Origin: Mesostigma viride
Lineage: Eukaryota > Streptophyta > Mesostigmatophyceae > Mesostigmatales > Mesostigmataceae
Assembly (NCBI GenBank): GCA_009746045.1
Contig: RPFO01000497.1
Coordinates: 1,072,970 to 1,136,969, forward strand
DNA: 64,000 nt
Reading direction: 5' to 3'
The notes beneath the pieces are model-generated. The model saw only the letters and a program-made list of their open reading frames with translations. It searched no databases and was not told the DNA's origin. The first letter of the stretch is position 1, and each line of letters starts with the position of its first letter. Both the position numbers and the translations under genes were made by a program. Below, piece by piece: positions 11,171 to 22,954 of the stretch.

Positions 11171-11464
11171 GGCATGTCCATGCGCATGACACGCAAGTAC
11201 TTATACTTACTTACTTAGCATGGGTGGCGCGAAATTCAGCTGACCGGGGACGGCGGAACAACGAATCCACAGTGCGTGGCCCTATCAAATTCAGGGACAT
11301 ATATGCATGGCCGCGCGTTGCCCGCGCTATCACCATAGGACCAGGTCCAAGCGCATCATGGTCAACCAGCTGGCCGCAGTGGGCAGCCAGTACACCTGGC
11401 CCTTGCATGAGGTCCGTGCGGCAGTAAGTAAGTAGTACTTTCATGTCATGCGAATGGGCATGCC
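11171..11464. repeat. Inverted pair of ACTT-tailed LINE 3' ends
   Basis: A GGCATG..CGCATGACACGC hairpin followed by ACTT repeats lies at 11171-11216 on the plus strand. A second copy, read on the minus strand, lies at 11424-11464. They face each other across about 205 bp of otherwise unrecognised DNA. The right-hand copy is the 3' end of the minus-strand element that follows. Confidence 0.6.
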
Positions 11465-12706
11465 ATGGAGTACTATGCTAATCTCATTAGAAATTTAATA
11501 ATTACACGAAAGCTACAAATATCGTCTGCATTGATATGCCCCAACCGTCCGTGCAGTATGCCTCGATATATATTCATTGAGAATGATAGATTACGGAGGT
11601 GAGATGGGCATGCAACATAAGGAAAAACCCGATAACTGGGAGAATAACCCTGAAGAAATGAATAGTAATCTGACACGGACATCCAAGCATCACGCCAGCT
11701 GCACAAGGTACAACTAACTATACATATCACAAAACGACGACACGCAGCAACAGCGCTGCCGGCCCACCATGCAGGCCTGGAAGGGATCTACTAGACCGCA
11801 TGGGTCGCGACAAAGTCGGCCCGCCGGTGCGGCGGAATAACACATCATCAGCCACGGTGCGAGTGAGGGCGAGTGACAGGCGCTGCCGCCAATACGAGGA
11901 CCAGCCAGTGACGTGCGGGCAGACCATGCATGCACATTGCACGGGGCGGTCTGACCCTCGAGGTCGAGGCGGTCTTCACGGCGCTGGCAGCACTCGTGGA
12001 AAAACTCCGCTGTCTTGGGGCCCATGGCCCCGAACTCCTCAAGGACAAAGGGGATGACCCGGCCGGTCGGGCCCCACTGACATTGCCGTAGGAGGCAAAC
12101 TCGGTCGCACTCAGCCACAGCGGCAGCAGCGCCGGCATCCACAGCCGCCCGGAGGATCGATGTGGCGACAGGAGAGCAGCCGAGCCGGCCCCGGAGACAT
12201 CGATGAGCAGCTAGGTGGCAACCCTGCCCGTCGTAGTCAAGCACGGTAATGTCGGGGCGGTACCTAGTTGGGTGAGTAGAGGGCGGCCCCATCCGCGTCC
12301 TCGCACTTGATGGTGGAGTGGGGAAACACCGACCGAACCATGGCACGGCGCCACCCGGAGGAGAGCGGTATGGAAATAGAGGAACCTGGCAGTTCTGGTT
12401 CTGCTGGCCACCCATGCACGCGATGTAGTGCGTCCCAGTAGTATCCAGAGCAAGCCCGCAGCTGCCGCAGGACGCACCCGCCGTGATGAGAAGTTGCGGG
12501 GCAAAGAGCTGGTGGCGGAGAGCGATGGCGTAAAAAAGGGCCGGAACCAGCGTGAACAAAGGGCTCATGGGGAGGGCGCGCAGGAATGCGGACCCCACGC
12601 TCCCCTCAAGGGAAACGGAGTGAAGCCAAGCCTTCCCTTGATCGTTCAAGATCAAGCTCGCATGCAGACCCATCCAGTGTCGGCACAGTGTAGTATACCC
12701 GCGTAG
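11424..12706 (-). pseudogene. LINE fragment encoding a CCHC zinc knuckle and restriction-like endonuclease C-terminus
   Basis: A 319-aa frame at 12673-11714 begins without the RT part, so the copy is 5'-truncated. It has RHQLFAPQ, a knuckle CGSCG..D..GTHYIAC (C-X2-C-X9-H-X3-C), then YRPDITVLDYDG and, after a frame disturbance, VIPFVLEEFGAMG. A proline-aspartate followed by a second aspartate is typical of the restriction-like endonuclease of early-branching LINEs (R2/NeSL type). The better-preserved relative at 24241-24983 reads RPDIVVLDF then LLIDVSV. The 3' UTR runs to an ACTT tail at about 11424. Confidence 0.65.
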
Positions 12707-12839
12707 GTCTTTTGTTGTTTTTCATGAACGCAGGCAGGGAAGCTACACTAGGACTGATGACGACAGTGGACACGCCGGGCGTGCCCCGGGGCGCGCGATA
12801 TAATATATATCTTTGATCGAGGCTGCCGGTGTACTCTAA

Positions 12840-13600
12840 GCTATCTAGTCTAGATAGAAAAATCCTAACTACACTGCTCATTAAAACGCCTCCTCCGCTT
12901 GGCCGGGGGGAGGTGGCTTGCCCACAGGGGCTGGCGACGTGTGCATGAGCCTTGACAATCTTTTGCCACCGCGTCTTGTTCTGCATGGCAGTCCAAAGAA
13001 GGGAGAGAGAGTGGATGCGGTATTCAAACTGCATGGGCTGGGACCACTAGGTCGTCCAGCAACATCTGGATGTAGTTCGTGACATGTTTCCCTACCCTTT
13101 TAGTTAACTTAGGAATGCCCTTGGGGGCTGGGGCCAGGCCAGGTCAGAATATGCCGCCCTGGCTGGCCAAGCCGCTGAGGGCCTGCCAGACCAAGGGCGG
13201 TGTCGACCTGGCTGGTGCGAGCAAGGTGGCCTACAAATGCTATCCTACGCTGCCTAATCTCGTCCGAAATACGAGGCATACCCTGATACAAAGACTCTAA
13301 TGACGGGCGCTTGGAAAACCCTACGCTCAGGACCTGTCGGAGCATCCTGTAAACCGTGCCGTCGAGCTTAGCTGCTTAGCTGCCAGTGTGGGTGTGATCG
13401 TCCACGCGCCTCGGCGCCATACGTGAGCACCGTGAGGACGAGGACCTTGAAGAGCATGCGCTTGCGGTGCTCGCCCAGGCCCTTCGAGCGCCAGTAGGTG
13501 TTGAGCTAGCGAACGGAGCCTGGCCCAGGCCAGGCCGATGCATGTGTCCACATCGGCCTGACATGATGGGGTGGAAGATTATTATGGCTATAGGCAATAG
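12840..13600 (-). pseudogene. LINE ORF2 C-terminal half (copy D)
   Basis: On the minus strand, in order: HRKRMLFKVLVLTVLTYGAE, then LRQVLSVGFSKRP..SLYQGMP, RRIAFVGHLARTSQVDT, GRHILTWPGP, and the terminal block with WTAMQNKTRW. The frames are shifted several times. This copy links the reverse-transcriptase thumb-like region to the terminal module and so identifies the orphan modules elsewhere as LINE-derived. Confidence 0.75.
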
Positions 13601-13692
13601 CTAGGGTCAACAAGTCGGCAATAGGTATGGCGTCTCAGTCTCAGCAGAGAGCAACTCTCTGCATGGGCAAAGCATGACTATAAATGATGCTT
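13560..13692. repeat. Fragment of the ORF1-only LINE 3' UTR
   Basis: Resembles 38300-38395: GGAAGATTATTATGGCTATA, then TCTCAGCAGAGAGCAACTCT and TGCATGGGCA. A short internal hairpin (GCAGAGAG with CTCTCTGC) is shared with 37390, 37745 and 38350. Confidence 0.5.
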
Positions 13693-13990
13693 CACTATAC
13701 TTTTCGTCCGAGGGTGGTAAAAAGCATCCGAGGCGTAAATTACGAGGTCTTATCTTACTACCTAGATCCGAGGCGTGAGATCCAACGCCGTAATCATTAC
13801 TACGTAGGATGATAGGTAGTAATTTTACTAGCCGTAAGTAAAAGTAACGTTACGACTGCACATCTTTGGTAGTACATTACCGACAGAGTAAATTACCGCG
13901 ACGGGTCTTGGTTGGTAATCTACCACCTGTAGATTAGGTGCCAGTGATCCGATGCTGTAAGATACGTTTCAGTAAGTTACTTCGGGGATC
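13693..13990 (+). mobile_element. Element end beginning CACTATAC, with GTAAATTAC subrepeats
   Basis: Starts CACTATACTTTTCGTCCGAG and shares about 55 bp with the minus strand at 24233-24177. Both are followed by many variants of GTAAATTAC and GAGGTAGT. The CACTA start and subterminal repeats suggest a second CACTA-type family, but I could not find the opposite terminus or a target duplication. Confidence 0.45.
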
Positions 13991-14200
13991 TTTGCCTGTA
14001 CACGGCCAGATGGATAATTATATTGTAATGGAGAAGTGGGAGAACGTGCGTGTCTATTAGCAAATGCAGCGAAATATAAAAATGTAGTTATCAGCCTTTT
14101 TCGCCTATTCAGCAGTTGTCGTTGTCGGCCGTTGTCATTAAGCGGCTATAGATTATGTGTGCTGGGGCCGGTGAAAAGACGCTAGCAAAGTTCGTCTGAA

Positions 14201-16224
14201 TGGCGTCCAATGGAGGGGATTTTATTCTTAGTGGATTGTTGGACGAGGAGAAGGCGAGGTTGCTGGCGGAGAATGCGAAAGAGCAGAGGGAAGCAGCGGA
14301 AGCCGTGCGTGGAAGATGAGGTAACGGGATGGAGTGTGGGCCCTGGCTTCTGGTTATGAAATGATGGCGGTTGCAGGCCAGCCGTGCTCGCTGGTAATGG
14401 GTGCGTGGTGTTGAAATCCAAGTTCTGCGCGTATTCTGTTTTTTGGTCAATGATTGAAGGGATGTCGCCTTGTTTTATTTTTGTGCATCTGCATCCCGTC
14501 GTGACTGCCTCGTCATGGACGCCCAGGGGTAGAAGTTCGAACGAGGGAATGATTTTTCAAACGCCTGGATATGTTATGATAGTACGAATAAATGGTAATG
14601 GGTAGAGGCGGCCAAAATTTTGTTGGAAGTGTGCCAACGCCGCACATACGACTTGAACAACCCTAGGTATCTTAGGAAAAGGAAACACGGATACGTCGGA
14701 GTGGAGGAAGAGGAAGACGATGACGATGGTGAAGACGGAGAGGTTTACAATGGAGGCCTTGAGAATGGGGAGACATTGAAGCAGGAGAGCAGGGTAGCGG
14801 TGAGTGGCCCGTCATGAATTACATTGTGGTTGCAGTTGTTAGCGAGGCGTGTTGATTGCTTCTTGCCGCGGGTAATCGCTAGCGTGCATAACCTTCTTTT
14901 TTCAACAGGTGTTCTGGTGCATTGACTGCCGCAAAGCAATTAATGGGACTGATTATGTGCCTATCATGCCGTTTGGGAATCATACATTGCCAACATTTCG
15001 TGTTTAGAAGGCGCGCCTTCAGAAGCATATTCAGCACCGCACGAGCCAGGTGCTGAAGGCGTGCTTGGAGAGGAAGGGGTATAAAGTGCGCATGACCGCA
15101 TCGAAGAAGAAGAAGAAGCAGGAATCGGGCAAGACCATGATAACCGAGCCAGGATTGGCTTTCGTGCATGCAGTACATGGTGCGGCGCAGGCAGTGAATG
15201 CTGCATCGATTGCAGCGGTGCAGCCTGTGGCCATGGCGGTGCAGGGCGCGGGTCCTGAAGTGTGGGCGTTGGCGAAGCAGATTCACGATGCTGTCATGGC
15301 CACGTTGTGAAGCCAAGGAATGGGTGTTGGTTCCAGTCAGGTGCCTCGCCCGGAGGAAGCTTTTCTGCTGTAAGCAGAGGTGCGGCATCAAGCATTTGCA
15401 ATCGCCATGAGAGCAGTGGAGATGTCAGCGGCATGAAGCATTTGCAATCGCCATGAGAGCAGTGGAGATGTCTGCGGCATTGGGAGATCTGCAGACAATT
15501 GCAGGAGGACATTGTGCGGTACGCTTGTAGGGTGTATGCTGTGTTGTTCCGCTCGCTAATGGACATGTGCCCCTGTAACCTCTTCCAGGCTAGTATCTGC
15601 TATCCACCTCTTCAGGCTTGAAAAGTAAATTGCTGTACGGTTCACAATTGGCATGGCTTGACATGCACGCGTCCTTGACTGTGGTCTGCATGGGTTTGGG
15701 GTTTAGCGGTTTACATCAGACTCTGCTGTGTATCTGCTTAATCAGCCGACGTGTCACATGGGGACAGCAACGGCGCTGGGATGCAGCCCGGTGTGAATGC
15801 GAGTAAGGTACGCGCTGTCATGCATGGCGGATGGGGCGTGGAAGCCACGACCCACGTTTTTGTGTGTGCACGGGGGGCTAGGGGGCAAGTCGTTGTGTTG
15901 CTGCCATCCATATGGCCATGGATATGCGGGAAGCTTTCCCTGTACCCATACTTAATGATGCATGGACTGGTTGTGACAGCCAAGGGTTTAGCTGTCGTGG
16001 GTTTGCTGAGTGATCATGGCAGTCTGCTAGGCTGGTGCTAGAACAGCCATAGCGCGGTTACTGCTATGTCTTGCCCGTGCTAACTGATGCTGCAGCCATG
16101 CGTGGAGCGCGAATCGTCCCGTGAGGAGAAGGAGGAGGCGGGGCCGGTGCACCCATGGGCAGGGCCGGAGAAGAAGGACGCGGAGCACCTAGTGTGGGAG
16201 AAGGAGAAGGCGGGGAAGCACTGA
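14201..16224 (+). pseudogene. Candidate multi-exon gene with a zinc-finger-like segment, interrupted
   Basis: Pieces look coding: 14201-14320 (LLDEEKARLLAENAKEQREA, closed by TGA); 14599-14805, acidic with EEEEDDDDGEDGE, ending at a GTGAGT donor; and an exon opening at 14909 after a good TTTTTTCAACAG acceptor. The last reads FWCIDCRKAINGTDY and is then in frame, apart from one TAG at 15005-15007, through KHIQHRTSQVLKACLERKG to 15310. C-X2-C with downstream histidines could bind zinc. A further possible exon at 16097-16224 is rich in E/K. I recognise no family. It could be a transposon-derived gene, a decayed gene, or one with an unseen intron over the TAG. Confidence 0.3.
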
Positions 16225-16239
16225 AGCTCCACCCCATGT

Positions 16240-16392
16240 CAGGCCTCTAGTATAGGTGCCAGTTAACTAAACCCATGCACGTGCAGGTTGTAGCTCAGAA
16301 TGTATTTAAAATCATATGCCCCTTTTCAGGTATATGTGTAACAGTGACTCCCAACGGATATATGTTCCTAATTTATTAAATTCTTACTGAAT
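16240..16392 (+). repeat. ORF1-only LINE 3' end copy
   Basis: Matches the minus-strand 3' UTR at 38200-38110: GTAGCTCAGAATGTATT, CATATGCCCCTT, then the hairpin-like GTGACTCCCAACGGA and an AT-rich tail. Confidence 0.55.
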
Positions 16393-16413
16393 AATTGTTG
16401 TCTTTATGAACCC

Positions 16414-16650
16414 ATGAAGAGCAAAGCCCGGTGGGGAGTACATGTAACGCATTACCACGAGAAGGGGTCCCCACACCGCATTTCTTCGCTCTCTGTTCCT
16501 ATGCAGAACAAGAAGAGGTGGAAGACCAATGTCCCGGCTCACACGCCAGCCCATGTGGGTAAGCCCCCTCCCCCAAAGCGGAAGGGGCGCTTTGGGGAGA
16601 AGTGTAGTGAGGATTTTGTAGACTAGATAGCACTAACTTACTTACACCAG
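16414..16650 (+). mobile_element. LINE ORF2 C-terminal fragment (copy, 5'-truncated)
   Basis: Reads HRISSLSVPMQNKKRWK then AHTPAHVGKPPPPKRKGRF in one frame, close to the terminal module of the other LINE copies. It lacks the hairpin and tail, which may have been lost or may correspond to the ATCC array that follows. Confidence 0.65.
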
Positions 16651-16859
16651 ACCTGGCAATAAACAAGCATTGATGGGATGGACCCAGCGATACATAATGG
16701 GCGTGCATGCGTAAAAAATATACACTATGCATGGCCCAATGGGCATGCATTCAAATAATTACAAATGAAGGCCGCCATGAGAGCACTGAAGCTAAACCAG
16801 ACCGGGCCACAATTAACCCTCCAGCACCAAAGTTCCACTGCATCATGTAAGACAAGCCT

Positions 16860-17809
16860 GACATCCATCCATCCATCCATCCATCCATCCATCCATCCAT
16901 CCATCCATCCATCCATCCATCCATCCATCCATCCATCCATCCATCCATCCATCCATCCATCCATCCATCCATCCATCCATCCATCCATCCATCCATCCAT
17001 CCATCCATCCATCCATCCATCCATCCATCCATCCATCCATCCATCCATCCATCCATCCATCCATCCATCCATCCATCCATCCATCCATCCATCCATCCAT
17101 CCATCCATCCATCCATCCATCCATCCATCCATCCATCCATCCATCCATCCATCCATCCATCCATCCATCCATCCATCCATCCATCCATCCATCCATCCAT
17201 CCATCCATCCATCCATCCATCCATCCATCCATCCATCCATCCATCCATCCATCCATCCATCCATCCATCCATCCATCCATCCATCCATCCATCCATCCAT
17301 CCATCCATCCATCCATCCATCCATCCATCCATCCATCCATCCATCCATCCATCCATCCATCCATCCATCCATCCATCCATCCATCCATCCATCCATCCAT
17401 CCATCCATCCATCCATCCATCCATCCATCCATCCATCCATCCATCCATCCATCCATCCATCCATCCATCCATCCATCCATCCATCCATCCATCCATCCAT
17501 CCATCCATCCATCCATCCATCCATCCATCCATCCATCCATCCATCCATCCATCCATCCATCCATCCATCCATCCATCCATCCATCCATCCATCCATCCAT
17601 CCATCCATCCATCCATCCATCCATCCATCCATCCATCCATCCATCCATCCATCCATCCATCCATCCATCCATCCATCCATCCATCCATCCATCCATCCAT
17701 CCATCCATCCATCCATCCATCCATCCATCCATCCATCCATCCATCCATCCATCCATCCATCCATCCATCCATCCATCCATCCATCCATCCATCCATCCAT
17801 CCATCCATC
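16860..17809. repeat. ATCC tetranucleotide array, about 950 bp
   Basis: Uninterrupted (ATCC)n of about 237 units, with no visible sequence variant in the whole run. It reads as open frames in several phases, none of them a gene. The right border (CCATCGGGG) equals a motif in the LINE 3' UTR at 10031-10041, suggesting the array grew from that site. Confidence 0.97.
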
Positions 17810-17839
17810 GGGGTATAGTCCTAGTACAGCCATGCTACG

Positions 17840-18185
17840 TCCTGGCTATGATGAGATTACTTGCCCACGCTCCTAGTGTTATGCCATGCTCACATGAGAG
17901 TCTTATTGCACCCACAGATTGCCGGATCGTTAGCGTGTCCGTTTAGCTAGCGTTCCCGAATGCAGCTGTGGCATGCCTTAGGCATGAAGGAGAGTGGGGG
18001 TCTCTGCCCTTTCTCCTGTTGTGCACACACAGGGATTAAAAGCACTTCGGTGCTCCGTGACTCCCCAACGGGAGCACGTGTTTAAATAATTAATTAATGA
18101 ATGAATCGGGGTTAACTAATGCTCCTTGACTCCCTAATGGGGGCATGAGTTTAATAAATGAATTAAGTAGTTAGTTAATAAATCA
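17840..18185 (+). mobile_element. LINE 3'-UTR copies with hairpin and TTAA-type tails
   Basis: About 205 bp here (from about 17868) is nearly identical to 44495-44700, ending in GTGCTCCGTGACTCCCCAAC then GGGAGCAC (18050-18077) and AAT/TTAA-rich tail. A second, degenerate hairpin (TGCTCCTTGACTCC..GGGGGCA) with another AT tail follows at 18121-18185. No coding part remains. Confidence 0.65.
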
Positions 18186-18189
18186 GGTT

Positions 18190-19245
18190 GATTCAGATGA
18201 GGTCCCTGCTGGTTCCTTGTGGACTGGCCAGCCAGGGAGATATCTTCTTACATGGTCAGGCCCTTGCCGACCATGTAACAACCTGTTAGGCGACGCAGTG
18301 GCCAACATTGGACATACCGCCATATGTTTGTCTCCGCGATATGATTTTAGCTGACATGCAGAGCACAGACACTGTTGGCGTCATCCGCTCAACCCCTCTT
18401 ATTCATACATGGGACCTCGGATATGTAGGATTAGTAGCGTTGCCCAGGCGGACATTGTCAAAGACTACGACCCCCCAGTTGTGGGTCCTAGGAAATTTAA
18501 CAAGCATGATTGTCTCCTTGTTGATAGGCATTAATTCATCCTTGATGATAGGCATTGCTTGCGTGCAAGATTAGCTCGAGGCCCATATTTTAGACTACTA
18601 GCTGAGCTGTGGACATACATGTAGTTATTGACGTCTTGACGGATATTGACGTCTTGGGGGACTTCCACTATATCTTCTTTGGGGAATTCAGAGATCCCGG
18701 TCCCCCAACATGGACATGAGACTAATTAAAATCAATTAATCAATGTCATGAATAGAGCGCGTTCATGACGTTCAGTCATGAACAGAGCCCTAACCTTAAA
18801 CACATAAGAAAACAATTATGGCGGGCCATGTGACCAATGTAAGAAGCTTAGCCCCCAAACATATTGTTGTCTCACGTAATGAATCACTTGCTGATCAACA
18901 AATCGATGGTTATCTCATAGGCACAATGTACCTCTGACCATCATTGCTGGCCCATGCATGCATGCACCAATGGCAGCCTACATGACACATACATCGCTTA
19001 TTTGCCATGTAAAAAATGCGACAAAGTGTCCATATAGGTACTCATAGATTAGCACAAATTCCTTAGCACGATGTGGACAACTTTACTTAACGGTGAAAGC
19101 CTGTCTCGCCCTTATTGCCTTGAGGGTTCCCGGCGATAGGTCCTGTCTGTTGGTCGACATTTTTCTTTTGCAGCTGGCCATCGTCGGTAGGTATGAATGA
19201 TCTCGATGCTAGCAATTACGATGATGATACCCGAGGTAGTCTATA
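18190..19245. other. Unassigned AT-rich sequence
   Basis: No frame, repeat array or family match is apparent. An 88-aa ORF at 18308-18574 resembles nothing known. Confidence 0.35.
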
Positions 19246-19259
19246 CCTAGGATCGAGAG

Positions 19260-19990
19260 CTTCTTCTTGTATGGCAATGCCGGCAGTTAACTATTACTCC
19301 GAATAAAGAGTTAAGAGGTTGGCCCTCGGCAGTCGGCATGGCGATCACGGAGCGATGACGGGGCGATGACGGGGCGATGACGGGGCGTTGACGCGCGTGA
19401 TGAATAGGATCTGTTTGACAGGCGGCGGCTATTGGTAATATAGATTGTTGATTAAGAGAAGAGTTTAGATGTTGGCCCGTGGGCGATGACGGTGACGGCG
19501 TCACCGTCATCGCCCTCGACGGGCGTCATGAATACGACCTTTTTGATATGCGGCGGCTATTGGTAATATAGGTCGTTGACTACTACTCCGAATACAAATG
19601 TAAAGAGTTAAGAGGTTGGCCCTCGGCTGGCTCGGCATGGCGATCACGGGGCGATGACGGGGCGATGACGGGGCGTTGACGCGCGTGATGAATAGGATCT
19701 GTTTGATAGGCGGCGGCTATTGGTAATATAGATTGTTGATTAAGAGAAGAGTTTAGATGTTGGCCCGTCGAGGGCGATGACGGTGACGACGTCACCGTCA
19801 TCGCCCTCGACGGGCGTGATGATAAGCCCATGTTTGATATGCGGCAGCTATTGGTAGTATAGGTCGTTGACTATCACTCCGAATAAAGAGTTAACAGGTT
19901 AAGGCCCTCGGCCGGGCGATGACGGGGCGATGACGGGGCGTTGACGCTCGTGATGAATAGGACCTGTTTGATAGGCGGCGGCTATTGCTA
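19260..19990. repeat. Tandem repeat of about 320 bp, two copies plus a partial third
   Basis: Each unit holds GGGCGATGACGGGGCGATGA, then GTGATGAATAGGATCTGTTT, GGCGGCGGCTATTGGTAATA, and a palindrome of CCGTCATCGCC type. Copies start near 19300, 19610 and 19900. Confidence 0.85.
19764..19814. repeat. Near-perfect 51-bp palindrome (25-bp arms, 1-bp centre)
   Basis: The left arm is CCCGTCGAGGGCGATGAC continuing GGTGACG (19764-19788), the centre A is at 19789, and the right arm 19790-19814 is the exact complement. The sister copy (19481-19515) keeps 17-bp arms because its left side lacks four bases next to CCCGT. Confidence 0.95.
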
Positions 19991-20007
19991 ATATATAGGT
20001 CGGATAT

Positions 20008-20460
20008 TTGTGTACCACCCCCCTCCTTCCCGCGGCAGGTACGCAGCGACCCGCTGTTGTCCTGGCTGCAATTGTGTATCACTTGTACGGTATTTGTGTA
20101 TCACTTGTACGGTATTTGTGTATCACTTGTCCTCCTTCCCACGGCAGGTACGCAGCGACCCGCTGTTGTCCTGGCTGCAATTGTGTATCACTTGTACGGT
20201 ATTTGTGTATCACTTGTAGCGTATTTGTGTATCACTTGTCCTCCTTCCCACGGCAGGTACGCAGCGACCCGCTGTTGTCCTGCCTGCAATTGTGTATCAC
20301 TTGTACGGTATTTGTGTATCACTTGTAGCGTATTTGTGTATCACTTGTCCTCCTTCCCACGGCAGGTACGCAGCGACCCGCTGTTATACTGGCGGTATTT
20401 GTGTATCACTTGTAGCGTATTTGTGTATCACTTGTACGGTATTTGTGTACCACCACCCTC
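20008..20460. repeat. Compound tandem repeat with 22-bp subunits
   Basis: The large unit begins CCTCCTTCCCACGGCAGGTA and contains CGCAGCGACCCGCTGTTGTC. It is joined by variable numbers of a 22-bp subunit (GTATTTGTGTATCACTTGTA plus CG/GC). Four large units are visible. The repeat is readable in three plus frames, which argues against coding. Confidence 0.9.
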
Positions 20461-21440
20461 CATGGCCCATGCAGCCCGGCCCGGCATCGTGCCGTCGCCG
20501 ACCCGACAACGTTTTCTCGAACAACACGAATTTGAATTTTAGGGACTGGAGCGGCTGGCACGCTAGCGGCACGACCAACGGAACAAGAGAACCGAGAAAC
20601 TGTGGCCGCCAGGAGGATAAAGGTTTCAAGGCGCATGCGTTTGAGGCTAGCCAGAACCGAATGCGAGGTTTTACTTTATCAAACCGATGTATATCAATGT
20701 GGCCAGAATTCTTTTCCAGTTGCGGGGTCGTGTGTCGCCAATTTGTTGTTGGGCCGGGCACTTTAATCGTGATTGCAAGAAGTCAGTTCACGACGCCGTT
20801 AGCGTGGCATTTATGTACAGCAATTCATCGTTCGGCTTCTTTATCCTATCGGCAACTCCTCACGACGTGTGAGCGTGAGTCGGTTGTCGTGTGAATGGAC
20901 ACTTTCTGGGAAAGTAAGTCACTAGAGGGCCAATTTCACCGATCGCAAAACATTTACCCAGTTTGGGCAGATAGACCTGGCTAAATACGAGGGCGAGCGG
21001 AAGTAATTGTTGATGCATAGCCATCTGCTTCCTGCGCTTTGTAATTGTAATGAGTTGTTCGCAAATTGGCGTCTCTAGCGGTTACTCCTCTGTGCACAGC
21101 TGGCGACCAAGAAGACTTCATTGGCAGCCGGACTGCGGATGCGCGTCGTTGGAATATTAGCAACGTTAACATGTTTGCTGCGTTTTTTGTGAAGCTTGTC
21201 TAGCCGACTGCATTTGGGAGACTTGGCAAGGTTGCCTCCAATCGTTGAAGTCACAACCTGGGTGTCAATTCACGTTTACTAGCCACGGTCATACATTCTA
21301 ATGGCATTTGTCCCAGTTTCAACATGGGTTTTCACTCTGATCTGATGGAGTGAAGGGCCTAGCTCCGTGGTTTTGTGTCATTGTAGCAGTTTAGTCGCCT
21401 GCTAACGTAGTGAATCTTCCATCCCACCTCTCCCACCCCC
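20461..21440. other. Unassigned sequence
   Basis: Overlapping ORFs in opposite frames without family resemblance; no array. Confidence 0.35.
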
Positions 21441-21453
21441 ACCCGCACTTCTC

Positions 21454-21584
<131 letters not shown>

Positions 21585-21639
21585 TCCCACCCCCGCTCTC
21601 TTGTCCCTCCCGCACCCCTCCTCTCTCTTTCCCTTTTCC

Positions 21640-22305
21640 TTGGCTGTTGAGAAGGACTGGGGTGAAAACTCCAGACCGTTGGTGGCTGCCTTCAAGCAGG
21701 AAGTTTCAAGGATCAACAAGTTTTTGTGAGCTGTCTGATATGGTCACTGCTGCGACAAAGGTGAGTTATCTTGTTTTTCATGTAATTTTTTTGCTGTAGC
21801 TAGGTAAGCCGGCCATTTTGTACTCCCCTTTCTTTTGCTCTCACGATTTATTCTTGTTGTGGTTTATATGGTCCCGTTAAGTGGCATGCATTATCATTAT
21901 CCACATTAGTGTGAGAAACCATCCGCAGTGTTGTAGCTTGCATCTATAACAACAGTTTTTGCTGCCGCCGCCACTGCTATTACCAACATTAAGTCATTCT
22001 TGCTTTCTAAGCACTCTTTTTCCTCTTAGGCTGTTGGTTGGGATACCAGCCACCCTTGCACGCATAAATTCAAGCACCGGGTGCATGTGAAAACACAACC
22101 AAGGCAAGAATGTCCCCCTCTCGCAATATCCCACCCACGCAACGCACCCAATGCAGCAAGAATGGGACCACCTTGTTGCCATGAGCTCTAGCACCGTTGC
22201 CACCCCTAGCTTTCTACTGTTCCCGTCCATCCTTATTTACACTGGCTGCTTTGCTTGCATTTCTGGCTCAGTGCCAGTTTGCACTTGCTAGCTTGCTAAG
22301 ACAAT
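21640..22305. other. Unassigned sequence
   Basis: Contains a possible donor (AAGGTGAGTT at 21759) but no supported exon or family. Confidence 0.3.
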
Positions 22306-22710
22306 AATGCAGCTTGCAAACGGCAAGGGCAAGCACCCGGGTAAGAGCAAAGGCAACCGCACGAGCAAAGGAAAGGGAAACTGGAAGAGCAAGCACAAGG
22401 CCAAGGAAAGGACAAAGGCACTTGTGCTTGCCAAAAGGGCAGGCTCAAGGGAAATGACAAGGGCAAGGGCAGGGGCAGGCACAAGGGAAGCGGATAAGGG
22501 CAAGGGCAGGCGCAAGGGAAAGAGATTAGGACAAGTCAAGCACGAGGGAACGGACAAGGGCAAGGGCAGGCACAAGGGAAAAGATGAAGACAAGGGCAGG
22601 CACTAGGGAAAGGATGAGGGCAACGGCAAACACTGGGGATCAAAGGATAGGGGCAAGGGCAGATGCTAGGGTAACAGTTAGGGCAAAGGCAGGCACAAGA
22701 GAAGAATAAG
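22306..22710. repeat. Degenerate purine-rich minisatellite
   Basis: Variants of GGGCAAGGGCAGGCACAAGG repeat irregularly. The plus frame reads as glycine/lysine/arginine repeats (GKGK) and is not considered a gene. Confidence 0.8.
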
Positions 22711-22954
22711 GGGCCGTGAAGTATAAGTGGAAATGCGGGTGGCGACATGGGGTTCGATCGGGCCTGCTGATGCAAATGCAGATTTCAACTGCAGTGACAA
22801 ACACAAGCGTAGACATAGGCAACGACAAATTCCTTGCATGCGTGCCTTGCTCTTCACCGGCTGGCTCGTTTGCTAGTTGTCTAACAGTTTCTACCGATAA
22901 ACATCACTTGCCATTGTAAGGTCTGCCTTGCTGCCGTGCTAGTGGGTAGCTGGG

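Noticed and set aside
16725..17946. Long ORFs of WMDG and HPSI repeats
   Set aside because: Artefacts of the ATCC array, open in several frames on both strands.
19985..20894. ORFs with ICVSLV or YHLYG repeats
   Set aside because: Tandem repeat readable in three plus frames; no family.
22307..22606. GKGK-rich ORF as a basic protein
   Set aside because: Degenerate purine minisatellite with a stop soon after and no splice support.
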